Positions 8,128 through 16,363 of a stretch of 64,000 bases of DNA are shown one piece after another. A model generated the notes under the pieces. The model did not search any database and was not told the origin of the DNA. It was given only the letters and a program-made list of their open reading frames with translations. Both the position numbers and the translations under genes were made by a program. Origin of the DNA: an uncultured Clostridia bacterium (lineage in GTDB: Bacteria > Bacillota > Clostridia > Christensenellales > Borkfalkiaceae); the NCBI GenBank assembly GCA_947625245.1, contig CANQNO010000002.1:1-64000 (forward strand), read 5' to 3'. How positions within the stretch are numbered: position 1 is the first letter of the stretch; each line of letters opens with the position of its first letter.

Positions 8128-11100
8128 ATGTATAAAAAAGTAGACACTTCACTTAACTTTGTGGAGCGCGAAAAAGAGATTATCGACTTCTGGAAGAAAA
8201 ACGACGTTTTTAAAAAGAGCGTCGAAAACTGCGAGGGCGGCGAAGAGTTTTCTTTTTACGACGGTCCCCCCACGGCTAACGGCAAACCGCACATAGGGCA
8301 TATTCTTACCCGCGTAATGAAGGACCTCATCCCCCGTTACCAAACCATGAAAGGCAAGCACGTTTTAAGAAAGGCGGGCTGGGATACCCATGGCTTGCCC
8401 GTAGAGCTGGAAGTGGAAAAATCTTTGGGGCTGGACGGCAAACCGCAGATAGAGAGTTACGGCATAGAGCCCTTTATAAACAGCTGTAAAAAGTCTGTAT
8501 GGAAGTACAAGGGCGCGTGGGAAGACATGAGCGACCGCGTGGGCTATTGGGCGGATATGGACAACCCATACGTCACCTACGACGACAACTATATCGAGTC
8601 GGAGTGGTGGGCGTTAAAGGAAATGCACAAAAAGGGGCTGTTATACAAGGGTCACAAAATAGTGCCCTATTGCCCCCGTTGCGGCACCGCTTTGTCCTCG
8701 CACGAGGTTGCGCAGGGTTACAAGCTTGTTAAAGAAAATTCCGCCGTCGTGCGTTTTAAGGTAAAGGGTTGCGAAAACCGCTATATTTTGGCGTGGACGA
8801 CCACGCCCTGGACGTTGCCTTCAAACGTTGCGCTTTGCGTTAACCCCGAAGAGCCGTATGTGGAGATAGAAACGGACGCGGCGCATTATATTCTTGCCGA
8901 AGCGCTGGTAAACAACTTTTTCACCGATTACAAAGTCGTTTGCAAAAAGCCCGGCAAAGAGTGGGAAGGGCTTGAATACGAGCCGCTTTTCCACGAGACC
9001 GTTACCGAAATAAAGCGCATTTCCCCCGCAAATTCGCCCTTAAAGGCGCACTATATAGTCTGCGACGGCTATGTCACCATGGGCGACGGCACAGGCGTTG
9101 TGCATATTGCGCCCGCGTTCGGTGAGGACGACTACAAAGTAGGCAAAAGATATAATTTGCCCGTCGTTCAGCTCATAAACGACCGGGGCTGTTTTGACGA
9201 GCGCTTTGCCCGTCTTAACGGACTGTTTGCCAAAAAGGCGGACAAAGTGGTTTTGGAACTTCTCGAAAATTCGGGACTTTTGTTCAAAATTGTGCCTTTC
9301 GAGCACGATTATCCCCACTGCTGGCGGTGCGACACGCCCCTTTTATATTATGCCAAATCGAGTTGGTTTATCGAGGTCACAAAGGTAAAGGCGGACATTA
9401 TCGCCGCCAACCGTTCGGTAAATTGGATGCCCGACAATATAAAAGAGGGCAGGATGGGCAACTTCCTCGAAAACGTCATAGATTGGGGGCTTTCCCGCGA
9501 CCGATATTGGGGTACGCCCCTGCCCGTCTGGATCTGTCCCGATTGCGGCGCAATAGAAGTTATCGGCTCCAAAGCGGAGTTAAAAGAGAAGTGCGGCGTT
9601 AAGGGAGATATAGAACTTCACCGCCCGTATCTTGACAATCTCACCTGCAAATGCAAATGCGGCGGCACAATGAAGCGTACGCACGAGGTTATAGACTGCT
9701 GGTTCGATTCGGGCTCCATGCCCTTTGCGCAATACCATTACCCGTTCGAAAACAAGGATTTGTTCCAAAAGACCTTCCCCGCCGATTTCATATCCGAAGC
9801 GGTGGATCAAACCCGCGGCTGGTTTTATACCCTGCTTGTTGTCAACACCGTATTGTTCGGCAAGGCGCCCTTTAAAAACTGCATAGTTTTGGGGCACGTC
9901 AACGACAAAAACGGCGTTAAAATGTCCAAACACAAGGGCAACGTCGTCGACCCCTGGACGGTTCTCGACAAACAGGGCGCGGACGCGGTTAGATGGTATT
10001 TTTATACATCCTCCGCACCCTGGCTGCCCTCGCGCTTTTACGAGGAAGCCGTTTCCGAAGCCCAGCGCAAATATATAGGCACACTTTGGAACACTTACGC
10101 CTTCTTCTGCCTTTACGCCGAAATAGACGGCTACAACCCCGCGGAATACGACCTCAAAAAATGCAAGCTCACCTTAATGGATAAGTGGATATTGTCAAAG
10201 CTCAATTCTCTTATCGGTTTTGTGGACAAGGGGCTTGAAAATTACAATATAACCGACACTTCCCGCGCTCTTCAGGACTTTGCGGACATACTTTCCAATT
10301 GGTACGTACGCCGCGGCAGGGAGAGGTATTGGGGCGCCGAAATGACCGCCGACAAGGCGGCGGCGTACACCACGCTCTACACCGTTTTGGTAACCCTTGC
10401 AAAGCTCACCGCGCCCTACACGCCTTTTATCGCCGAAATGATGTATCAAAACCTCGTGCCCGCGTTTTATAAGGACGCGCCCCTTTCGGTGCACCTTTGC
10501 TCTTTCCCCGTCTCCGACGGAGCTATGATAGACAAAGGGCTTGAAGCGGGTATGGACGAAGTGCTCGACGTGGTAATTTTGGGCAGGGCGGCGCGCAATT
10601 CGGGCAACCTCAAAAACCGCCAGCCCCTTTCGGAAATGGTAGTCGTATCCGAAAGGAAAGTCGGGCTTTCGGCGGAAGAAATTTCCATAATCCTCGAAGA
10701 GTTAAACGTCAAAAAGCTAAAAATCGCGGACGACGCCGAAAAGTATATATCATATAAATTAAAACCCCAGCTTAAGACCCTCGGACCCAAATACGGCAAA
10801 AAGTTGGGCGAAATATCGGCGTTTTTAAGCTCCTGCAACGCCAAAGAGGTGGTGGAAGCCGTGCGCGGCGGCGGAGTGTACGAAATAGCCGGCAAGGACG
10901 TATATCTTAAACAAGAGGACTTGCAGATTTTTACCGAAAGCGCCAACGGCTATATCGCCGCAGAGGACAAGGGCATAACGGTCGCGCTGAACGCGCAGCT
11001 CACCGAAGAGCTTATTCTTGAGGGCATAGAGCGCGAACTTGTCTCCAAAATACAGAACATGCGCAAAGAAGCGGGCTTTGAAGTTACCGACCGCATAGAA

Positions 11101-11271
11101 GTGTATTATAAGGCGGAAGGCAAGGCGAAAGAGGTGTTGCAAAAGGGCGGGTTTGCCGCGGACGTTCTGGCAAACAGCATACAAGAGGGCGCGCCTCAAG
11201 GCTTTGCTAAGGAGCAGAACGTGAACGGCGATAAAGTCCTTTTAACGCTTATTAAAGCCGCAAACAAATAA
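8128..11271 (+). CDS. ileS: Isoleucyl-tRNA synthetase
   Basis: This cytoplasmic class I synthetase charges tRNA-Ile. The 1047 residues include the HIGH motif at 55-58 (PHIGH), the KMSKS loop as KMSKH near 598-602, and the editing domain between. Cys pairs of Zn-binding type are at CPRCG, CPDCG and KCKCGG. WDTHGLPVE after the HIGH motif and the length over 1000 residues fit the eukaryote-like type 2 branch (IleS2) rather than the common bacterial type, which has WDCHGLPIE. In the type 2 family mupirocin sensitivity is usually low, which is inference here. AAGGAG precedes the ATG. It is a single-gene unit between two repeat clusters. Confidence 0.97.
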   Translation: MYKKVDTSLNFVEREKEIIDFWKKNDVFKKSVENCEGGEEFSFYDGPPTANGKPHIGHILTRVMKDLIPRYQTMKGKHVLRKAGWDTHGLPVELEVEKSLGLDGKPQIESYGIEPFINSCKKSVWKYKGAWEDMSDRVGYWADMDNPYVTYDDNYIESEWWALKEMHKKGLLYKGHKIVPYCPRCGTALSSHEVAQGYKLVKENSAVVRFKVKGCENRYILAWTTTPWTLPSNVALCVNPEEPYVEIETDAAHYILAEALVNNFFTDYKVVCKKPGKEWEGLEYEPLFHETVTEIKRISPANSPLKAHYIVCDGYVTMGDGTGVVHIAPAFGEDDYKVGKRYNLPVVQLINDRGCFDERFARLNGLFAKKADKVVLELLENSGLLFKIVPFEHDYPHCWRCDTPLLYYAKSSWFIEVTKVKADIIAANRSVNWMPDNIKEGRMGNFLENVIDWGLSRDRYWGTPLPVWICPDCGAIEVIGSKAELKEKCGVKGDIELHRPYLDNLTCKCKCGGTMKRTHEVIDCWFDSGSMPFAQYHYPFENKDLFQKTFPADFISEAVDQTRGWFYTLLVVNTVLFGKAPFKNCIVLGHVNDKNGVKMSKHKGNVVDPWTVLDKQGADAVRWYFYTSSAPWLPSRFYEEAVSEAQRKYIGTLWNTYAFFCLYAEIDGYNPAEYDLKKCKLTLMDKWILSKLNSLIGFVDKGLENYNITDTSRALQDFADILSNWYVRRGRERYWGAEMTADKAAAYTTLYTVLVTLAKLTAPYTPFIAEMMYQNLVPAFYKDAPLSVHLCSFPVSDGAMIDKGLEAGMDEVLDVVILGRAARNSGNLKNRQPLSEMVVVSERKVGLSAEEISIILEELNVKKLKIADDAEKYISYKLKPQLKTLGPKYGKKLGEISAFLSSCNAKEVVEAVRGGGVYEIAGKDVYLKQEDLQIFTESANGYIAAEDKGITVALNAQLTEELILEGIERELVSKIQNMRKEAGFEVTDRIEVYYKAEGKAKEVLQKGGFAADVLANSIQEGAPQGFAKEQNVNGDKVLLTLIKAANK

Positions 11272-11290
11272 TTAATTACACCATAACATA

Positions 11291-11322
11291 ACAGCGCCCG
11301 CGCGGAACCGCGCGGGCGCTGT
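11291..11322 (+). terminator. Hairpin terminator of ileS
   Basis: ACAGCGCCCGCGCGG pairs perfectly with CCGCGCGGGCGCTGT around AA, 19 bp after the ileS stop. The following T-run is short (GTTTG). Confidence 0.7.
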
Positions 11323-11334
11323 TTGCTGTCGTAA

Positions 11335-11571
11335 AAACCGCGTATAAGCTTCGCGATGCAAATTCACAAAAATCTCGGCAAGCCGTGCCTGCGATTTTTC
11401 GTGATATTAAGGGCTACTCGCCCTCTGCCCGCGATAATTAAGTGCCCACGAATAATATAATCGCAGGCATTCACCTCGCTGAGGCGCAGGTATGCGCAAA
11501 TTGTGTGCGCCGGCGCAGGGAAACCCTGCTTGCGCCGTTAATTATTTTAAAAACTCGCTTTTCCGCGGTTT
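11335..11571 (+). repeat. Dispersed intergenic repeat, copy B
   Basis: Its ends are imperfect inverted repeats: AAACCGCGTATAAGC on the left, and AAACCGCGGAAAAGC on the reverse complement of the right end (13 of 15 positions). Inside are a hairpin at 11363-11404 and the 11463-11548 segment that is inverted relative to 7917-8002. The copy at 63449-63568 has the same terminal structure. No protein-coding capacity is seen; it behaves like a MITE-type element. Confidence 0.7.
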
Positions 11572-11600
11572 CTAATAATTACTAAGCTCATTACGAGAGT

Positions 11601-11754
11601 GTCATTTCGAGGGATATGAGACCCGCAAAGCGGGCGATTGACCGAGAGAATCCCCTGATGGTCTGCTCGTGGCAATTACGAAGAGCGGACACAATTTTTA
11701 AAAATTTTTCTGCTCAACTTTGGGGGGATTCTTCGGCTACGCCTCAGAATGACA
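11601..11754 (+). repeat. MITE-like element (GTCATT...AATGAC), copy B
   Basis: It starts GTCATTTCGAGGGATATGAG and ends CCTCAGAATGAC, giving related inverted ends. The left 55 bases (through ACCCGCAAAGCGGGCGATTGACC) and the middle block around GGTCTGCTCGTGG and ATTACGAAGAGCGG recur at 63618-63842. It codes for nothing. It ends 48 bp before the stop of the TlpA-like gene on the other strand. Confidence 0.72.
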
Positions 11755-11802
11755 AGGTGAAAAAGAATTCCGCGCGGGCGCTGTGCTATTTTTTGTGTTG
11801 GT

Positions 11803-12954
11803 TTATTCCTGCGGGGCAGTATCGGGTTGAAAAGCCTTGTCTAATTCGGTTCTTAAAACTTCTTCCGCCATAGAGCCTTGCCTTACATACGATATTTCAC
11901 CGTTTATGTTTACTATTACGGTCACGGGATATGCTCCCTTGCCGCCGAGCGTCTTATATATTACGTCGCCGTAATCCTGCCCGAATATCACTCCCCAATC
12001 GCTCCAACCCTTTTCGTCGATAAACGGTTGAGGTTCTTCGTGGTTGTCGGAGTGCAATGCAAGCATTACCACAGGCTTGCCGTTTGCCGTGTATTCGCTC
12101 AATATGCTGTTAAAGAACGGCAATTCCGCAACGCACCCGCCGCAGCTTACGTACCAGAAGTTAAATACAAGCACTTTACCTTTTGCTTCGGCAGTGTTGT
12201 AGCTGTCCTCTTTGTATGCGCTGTGATAGGTTGGTATCGTCATTTGTTCGGGGATCTTGTCGCCAACTTGATACACCGACGTGTTTTCAAACGCCTTGCC
12301 TATTTCTTCTTTTATCTTCTCCAACTCTATAGAGCTGTAGCGGGCGTATAATTCGCTGTGAAAGCTTAAAAAAGCCGTTGCGAGACGTGTGGAATAGTCG
12401 CCGCCGCAATTTTCGTAGAGGTTAAGTTCAGCCGTATCCTGTATGAAAGGAATCTCCGAGGTGTTCCAGCCTTGTCTGTCAATTATACCCTGCACGGTCT
12501 CTTTTGTGTCGCTGTCGGAGATGTGTGCGATTACAAAGTTTGCGCTGTCTTTCACTTCGGGATATATGTTCACCACAAAATCATCTAAATAACTTATGGT
12601 ACCTTCCTCTGCATAAGCTAAATATTTTTGGTATACGTCTGACCAGTAACCGGTTCCATTATCCGTGCCGGTGTTGTAGCCGCTGCTCCAGAATATTATG
12701 ACCGTCGGTTTACCGTCATTATCCGAAAGCGTAAATTCTTCTTCCGCATATGCCGTGTCATACGTTTGGCAAGTGAAATTTTCTATCTTCCTATTGTGCC
12801 AATCGTCTAAATTTTTTTCCGGACTTTCGGCGTTTTGGTTTGTGTTTTCGTTTTGGTTATTGCTTGAGCCGCCGTCGGAACAACCCGCGGCGGTAATCCC
12901 AATGCCCATAGCGCATGCAGACGACAACAATAATGCCAAAATCTTTTTCTTCAT
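11803..12954 (-). CDS. TlpA-like thioredoxin-fold lipoprotein with two domains
   Basis: The protein is 383 residues from the ATG at 12954, which has AGGAGA upstream. The longer frame would start inside the promoter. A lipoprotein signal ends at TAAGC. Two thioredoxin-like halves follow. The first (FWSSGYNTGTD) has lost the redox cysteines. The second keeps an active CGGC within WYVSCGGCVAELPF, followed by the TlpA-type strand VVMLALH and the cis-Pro region GAYPVTVIV. It is expected to be an extracytoplasmic thiol-disulfide oxidoreductase tethered to the membrane. Its substrate is unknown. The divergent Xre gene shares its promoter and dyads and probably regulates it. Confidence 0.82.
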   Translation of the reverse strand: MKKKILALLLSSACAMGIGITAAGCSDGGSSNNQNENTNQNAESPEKNLDDWHNRKIENFTCQTYDTAYAEEEFTLSDNDGKPTVIIFWSSGYNTGTDNGTGYWSDVYQKYLAYAEEGTISYLDDFVVNIYPEVKDSANFVIAHISDSDTKETVQGIIDRQGWNTSEIPFIQDTAELNLYENCGGDYSTRLATAFLSFHSELYARYSSIELEKIKEEIGKAFENTSVYQVGDKIPEQMTIPTYHSAYKEDSYNTAEAKGKVLVFNFWYVSCGGCVAELPFFNSILSEYTANGKPVVMLALHSDNHEEPQPFIDEKGWSDWGVIFGQDYGDVIYKTLGGKGAYPVTVIVNINGEISYVRQGSMAEEVLRTELDKAFQPDTAPQE

Positions 12955-12977
12955 ACTAAGTCTCCTTAATGTATATT

Positions 12978-13028
12978 TATCCCAAAACGGGATATTACTA
13001 TTATACCGGGATGGTATAATTTTGTCAA
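12978..13028. promoter_or_regulatory. Divergent promoter region with two 6-5-6 operator dyads
   Basis: Minus strand: a perfect consensus promoter, TTGACA (13023-13028), 17 bases, TATAAT (13000-13005), drives the TlpA-like gene. Plus strand: TATAAT at 13015-13020 lies 12 bp before the Xre ATG. The dyad TATACC-GGGAT-GGTATA (13002-13018) fills the minus-strand promoter spacer. A second dyad, TATCCC-AAAAC-GGGATA (12978-12994), lies over the start of the minus transcript. This is classic placement for a repressor that controls both genes. Confidence 0.75.
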
Positions 13029-13032
13029 GCGT

Positions 13033-13236
13033 ATGGAGAAAATAAGATTGCGTGAATTGCGGGAGCGCAAACATATGACGCAAATAAAGCTTGCAATCGA
13101 TTTGGGTACCAACCAGAACAACATCAGCAGGTACGAGAGCGGGGAGCGGGAAGCCGACTATGCAATGCTCATAAAAATAGCCGATTACTTCAATGTTTCA
13201 GTCGATTATCTTTTGTACCGTACCGAAAAGCCCTGA
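13033..13236 (+). CDS. Xre-type HTH repressor, divergent from the TlpA-like gene
   Basis: The 67 residues form one HTH_3 domain: LRERKHMTQIKLAIDLGTNQ, then NISRYESGEREADYAMLIKIA, and the common C-terminal NVSVDYLLYRT. It should bind the two dyads in the 12978-13028 region and control itself and the thioredoxin-like lipoprotein. There is no Shine-Dalgarno sequence, and the ATG is 12 bp after a plus-strand TATAAT, so the transcript would have almost no leader. A perfect 28-bp palindrome with a T5 run follows the stop. The family call is firm; the regulatory role is inferred. Confidence 0.88.
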   Translation: MEKIRLRELRERKHMTQIKLAIDLGTNQNNISRYESGEREADYAMLIKIADYFNVSVDYLLYRTEKP

Positions 13237-13255
13237 AATTTCATAAATAAAAAAG

Positions 13256-13286
13256 AACGGTCATAGTTTAAACTATGACCGTTTTT
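13256..13286 (+). terminator. 28-bp perfect palindrome plus T5, containing the feoA start codon
   Basis: AACGGTCATAGTTT and AAACTATGACCGTT form a perfect palindrome (13256-13283) followed by T to 13286. It looks like the terminator of the Xre gene, yet the ATG of feoA (13275-13277) lies in its right arm. It may therefore also control feoA translation or readthrough. Confidence 0.6.
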
Positions 13287-13499
13287 GATTTAAAAAAGGG
13301 CGACAAAGCCATTGTAAAGCGCGTGAATTTAAGCGGCGGTGCGGCGGCGCGGCTTGCCTCGTTGGGCTTAAAAAATAATACCTGTGTAACGATTTTAAGT
13401 TTTTCGCTGTTCAAAAGCGCGGTGCTTTTAAGCTTTAACGCCGTGCGGCTGGGCATACGCCGACCCATTGCCGAACAGATAGAAGTGGAGAGGGTATAA
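13275..13499 (+). CDS. feoA: FeoA-like protein
   Basis: The 74 residues match the SH3-like FeoA fold: MTVFDLKKGDKAIVKRVNL, then GGAAARLASLGLKNNTCVTI and RLGIRRPIAEQIEV. FeoA is a small cytosolic partner of the FeoB ferrous iron transporter. The stop overlaps the feoB ATG by one base, so the two are translationally coupled. The N-terminus fits the family from Met1, but this ATG has no Shine-Dalgarno sequence and lies in a perfect palindrome. No other start in frame would leave a complete domain. Confidence 0.85.
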   Translation: MTVFDLKKGDKAIVKRVNLSGGAAARLASLGLKNNTCVTILSFSLFKSAVLLSFNAVRLGIRRPIAEQIEVERV

Positions 13500-15139
13500 T
13501 GAAAATAGTTTTGGCGGGCACCCCCAACGCGGGCAAGACCACGCTTTTTAACGCCCTTACCAAAAGCAATTTAAAAACGGGCAATTTTCACGGCGTAACC
13601 TGTTCGCCCGCATTTAAAACCGTAAAGGGCGTAACCTATGCGGACGTGCCGGGCGCGTACGGCTTTTCGCCCTATTCCATGGAAGAGAAGAGCGCGGCGG
13701 ATGAAATTATGTCGGCTGACATGATAATTAACGTTGTGGACGCGTCCGCGCTCGAAAGCAGCCTCAATTTTACCTCACAGATACTTGACCTCGGCAAAAA
13801 CACCGCCGTGTACCTCACCAAAACCCAACTTTTAAAGAGGCGCGGGGGCAGGGTGGACGCCGAAAAACTTTCGGCGTACCTCGGCGTACCCGTATTTTTA
13901 TGTACGCCCAAACAATTTAAAAAACGCCTTTCCGAGGGCATAAATTTTAACGTAAAAAAAGACCCGTCAATGCCGTTATCCGCGGCATACAGTGCGGGCA
14001 ATTTAAAAATTTCAAAAGCGGACGGGCTGTTTTACAACAACGCTTTTTCGCTGCTGTTTTTCGTGTGCGCCATAACCCTGATGTTCTTCACGGCGTTCCA
14101 CCCCGCCATGCCGGGAGCGTATTTAAAGGGCTTGACCGAAGATTTTTTAAAAAACAAGCTTTGCGGCATGGTGACGGGGCATATGCGCAACGCCGCGCTT
14201 AAATCTTTTGTGGGAGAGGCGGTTTTCGGCGGCGCGGGCGGGGTGCTGGCGTTTATTCCTCAGATTTTTATATTGTACCTGTTTTTGACGATGCTCGACG
14301 AGAGCGGAATTACCAGCGCGCTTGCCTTTACTACGGACGGGCTGTTCGAAAAGGTTAAACTTTCGGGCAGGGCGGCTTTTTCCCTCGTGACGGGTTTCGG
14401 CTGTACGGCGACGGCAATTCTCACCACGCGCGGCTGCGTGTCGCAGTCCGCTCAAAGGCGCACCATAGCCGTTTTGCCCTTTATCCCGTGCGGGGCTAAG
14501 CTCCCCGTGTTTTTGACATTTTTGTCGCCGCTATTCAAAAATCCTTTTCCCGTAATAACCTGCTTTTACTTCGCAGGCGTTTTAACGGCGCTTGCCGTCT
14601 CCTGTTTTTTGAAAGGGAATAAGGAGGGCATGCTTTCCGAAGTCGCGCCCGTAACCTTGCCTTCGGCAAAAACAGTTGCAATTAAGTTGTTTTTTTATTT
14701 GAAAGGCTTTATAATTAAGGTAACGGGCACGGTGTTGCTTTTTTGCGTAATTTCCTGGACGCTCTCGCACTTTTCGGTAAAATTCGAGTATGTGCCCACC
14801 GATAAGAGTATTCTTGCGGCGCTTTCCCGCGGGATTTTGCCGCTGTTTGTGCCTATGGGCGTAACCGACTGGCGGCTCGCCTATGCCGCGCTGTGCGGGT
14901 TTGCCGCAAAGGAGAATATTGCCGCAACCATAGCTTTGCTGTGTCCTGCGGGCACGGGGCTGTCCTTTGCCGCTTCCATGGGCATGTGCACGTTCGTGCT
15001 GCTGTGCCCCGCCTGCATTTCGGCGTTTTCGGCTTCGGTAAAGGAAGCCGGGCTCGGCTTCAGTTTAAAGTGTATGGGCGCGCAGCTTTTGGCGGCTTTC
15101 GCGGGCGGCACCCTTATGAATTTTTTGTTTTCGCTATGA
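13499..15139 (+). CDS. feoB: Ferrous iron transporter FeoB, short form
   Basis: FeoB imports Fe(II) across the cytoplasmic membrane. The N-terminal GTPase domain shows G1 (GTPNAGKTT), G2 (GVT) and G3 (DVPG). The usual G4 (NxxD) is not recognisable; its place reads YLTKTQLLK. The membrane part keeps the Gate motifs (GFGCTATAILTTRG, then PFIPCGAKLPVF) and the C-terminal core. At 546 residues it is shorter than most FeoB proteins (about 600-800), mainly because the spacer after the G domain is reduced. It overlaps feoA upstream and the pseudouridine synthase gene downstream (ATGA). The altered G4 suggests unusual nucleotide handling. Confidence 0.9.
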   Translation: MKIVLAGTPNAGKTTLFNALTKSNLKTGNFHGVTCSPAFKTVKGVTYADVPGAYGFSPYSMEEKSAADEIMSADMIINVVDASALESSLNFTSQILDLGKNTAVYLTKTQLLKRRGGRVDAEKLSAYLGVPVFLCTPKQFKKRLSEGINFNVKKDPSMPLSAAYSAGNLKISKADGLFYNNAFSLLFFVCAITLMFFTAFHPAMPGAYLKGLTEDFLKNKLCGMVTGHMRNAALKSFVGEAVFGGAGGVLAFIPQIFILYLFLTMLDESGITSALAFTTDGLFEKVKLSGRAAFSLVTGFGCTATAILTTRGCVSQSAQRRTIAVLPFIPCGAKLPVFLTFLSPLFKNPFPVITCFYFAGVLTALAVSCFLKGNKEGMLSEVAPVTLPSAKTVAIKLFFYLKGFIIKVTGTVLLFCVISWTLSHFSVKFEYVPTDKSILAALSRGILPLFVPMGVTDWRLAYAALCGFAAKENIAATIALLCPAGTGLSFAASMGMCTFVLLCPACISAFSASVKEAGLGFSLKCMGAQLLAAFAGGTLMNFLFSL

Positions 15140-15981
15140 AAAGTCTGGTATGCAAACAACTCCAATCTCTCAGGGACTTTACCGACTGCAACTACCCGCA
15201 GGGCAGTTTTTGTTTTGCGCGGCTGGTCAGGGACAGGGATATTAAGGTGAACGGCGTCCGCGTTTTAAAAGACGCAATACTGCAACCCGGGGACGAGGTG
15301 ACCTATTACACCACCCCCAAAGAGGAAGCCGCGCCCTCCCACAAAGTGGTTTACAGCGATGAAAACATACTCATAGCGGACAAGTTTTCGGGCGTGACGA
15401 GCGAGGGGCTGTGCGCCGAACTAAACTTCGGCGGCGTTTATTATGCCGTCCACAGGCTGGACCGCAACACTTGCGGGCTCATAGTCTATGCCCGCAACGA
15501 AGAGGCGGCAAAGGAGCTTGAAAATTCTTTTAAAACGGGCGGTGTGCAAAAGACTTACCTCGCCGCCTGCGCCGACAACTTCAAAACCGATAAAAACACG
15601 CTTACGGCGTATCTTGTAAAGGACGAAAAAAAGTCCGAAGTAAAAATTTACGACCGTCCGTTGCAAGGTGCGCTTAAAATAATAACCGAATACGCGGTGT
15701 TAAGCCGCAAAGCGGGTGTGTGCCTTGTGCGCATAAAGCTTCATACGGGTCGCACTCACCAGATCCGCGCCCATTTGGCGCACATCGGCTGCCCCGTCGC
15801 GGGTGACGAAAAGTACGGCGACGGAGCGCTCAACAAAAAATTCGGCGTACGCAGGCAGTGCCTCGTATCCAAAGAGATAGGTTTTTCGGGCTTTGGGGAC
15901 AAGCTCGCCTGCCTGAACGGCTTTTACGCGGAGAGCCTGTTTGACATAAGCCTTGAAACCTGCCGCCCCGTGCGTAAATGA
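15136..15981 (+). CDS. RluA-family pseudouridine synthase
   Basis: The ATG at 15136 overlaps the feoB stop (ATGA), giving 281 residues. A short S4-like RNA-binding region (about residues 5-60, ending LQPGDEVTYYT) is followed by the RluA/RsuA catalytic domain. Its signature HRLDRNTCGLIVYAR includes the catalytic Asp. A second conserved block is HTGRTHQIRAHLAHIGCPVAGDEKYG. Such enzymes isomerise specific uridines in rRNA or tRNA; the site cannot be told from sequence alone. Coupling to feoB is probably a matter of operon layout. The family is certain and the target unknown. Confidence 0.9.
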   Translation: MKSLVCKQLQSLRDFTDCNYPQGSFCFARLVRDRDIKVNGVRVLKDAILQPGDEVTYYTTPKEEAAPSHKVVYSDENILIADKFSGVTSEGLCAELNFGGVYYAVHRLDRNTCGLIVYARNEEAAKELENSFKTGGVQKTYLAACADNFKTDKNTLTAYLVKDEKKSEVKIYDRPLQGALKIITEYAVLSRKAGVCLVRIKLHTGRTHQIRAHLAHIGCPVAGDEKYGDGALNKKFGVRRQCLVSKEIGFSGFGDKLACLNGFYAESLFDISLETCRPVRK

Positions 15982-16054
15982 CGCCGCAATTTGCGTTTAC
16001 AAAGCCGTTTTTTTAAGTTGGAAACGGTTTATATATAGATTGAGGAGTAAAAAA

Positions 16055-16363
16055 ATGCAACAGGTAAAATTGGTATCCGCCGACAAAGAACTCAAATTCG
16101 CCCTGTCGGGCGAAATCGACGCCGCCACCAGCGACGACTTTTACGCACAGGTACAGGCGGCGTACGAGCACGATAAAAAAGATATCCTGTTCGACTGCTC
16201 GGCGCTCACGTTCATCGACAGCACCACTTTGGGCACCTTTGTAAAAATTTTTAAAAAGGCGGGCGCGGACGGCAACAAAATGGCTATCGAGCACCTTCGC
16301 CCCAACGTGAAAAAGCTGTTTGAAATTTGCGCGCTGAATACCGTGATGGAGATAAGAGAGTGA
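16055..16363 (+). CDS. STAS-domain anti-anti-sigma factor
   Basis: This 102-residue protein is a single STAS domain like SpoIIAA or RsbV. The phosphoacceptor segment reads FIDSTTLGTFV, with Ser56 at the conserved position. In this family the unphosphorylated form sequesters an anti-sigma kinase and frees the sigma factor. GAGGAG precedes the ATG at 16055. It is the first gene of a tight four-gene set; each later junction overlaps by 4 bp. Which of the two ATPase-fold proteins downstream is its partner cannot be told from sequence. Confidence 0.88.
   Translation: MQQVKLVSADKELKFALSGEIDAATSDDFYAQVQAAYEHDKKDILFDCSALTFIDSTTLGTFVKIFKKAGADGNKMAIEHLRPNVKKLFEICALNTVMEIRE

Noticed and set aside
11616..11873. 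Open frames starting MRPAKRAIDRE at 11616 and 63633
   Set aside because: Both are translations of the same non-coding repeat element; the frames diverge at once outside it and have no ribosome site.
15982..16054. SigB-type promoter (GTTTA...GGAAAC) before the STAS gene
   Set aside because: The half-sites are present loosely, but the spacing does not fit SigB or SigF consensus, so autoregulation cannot be claimed.
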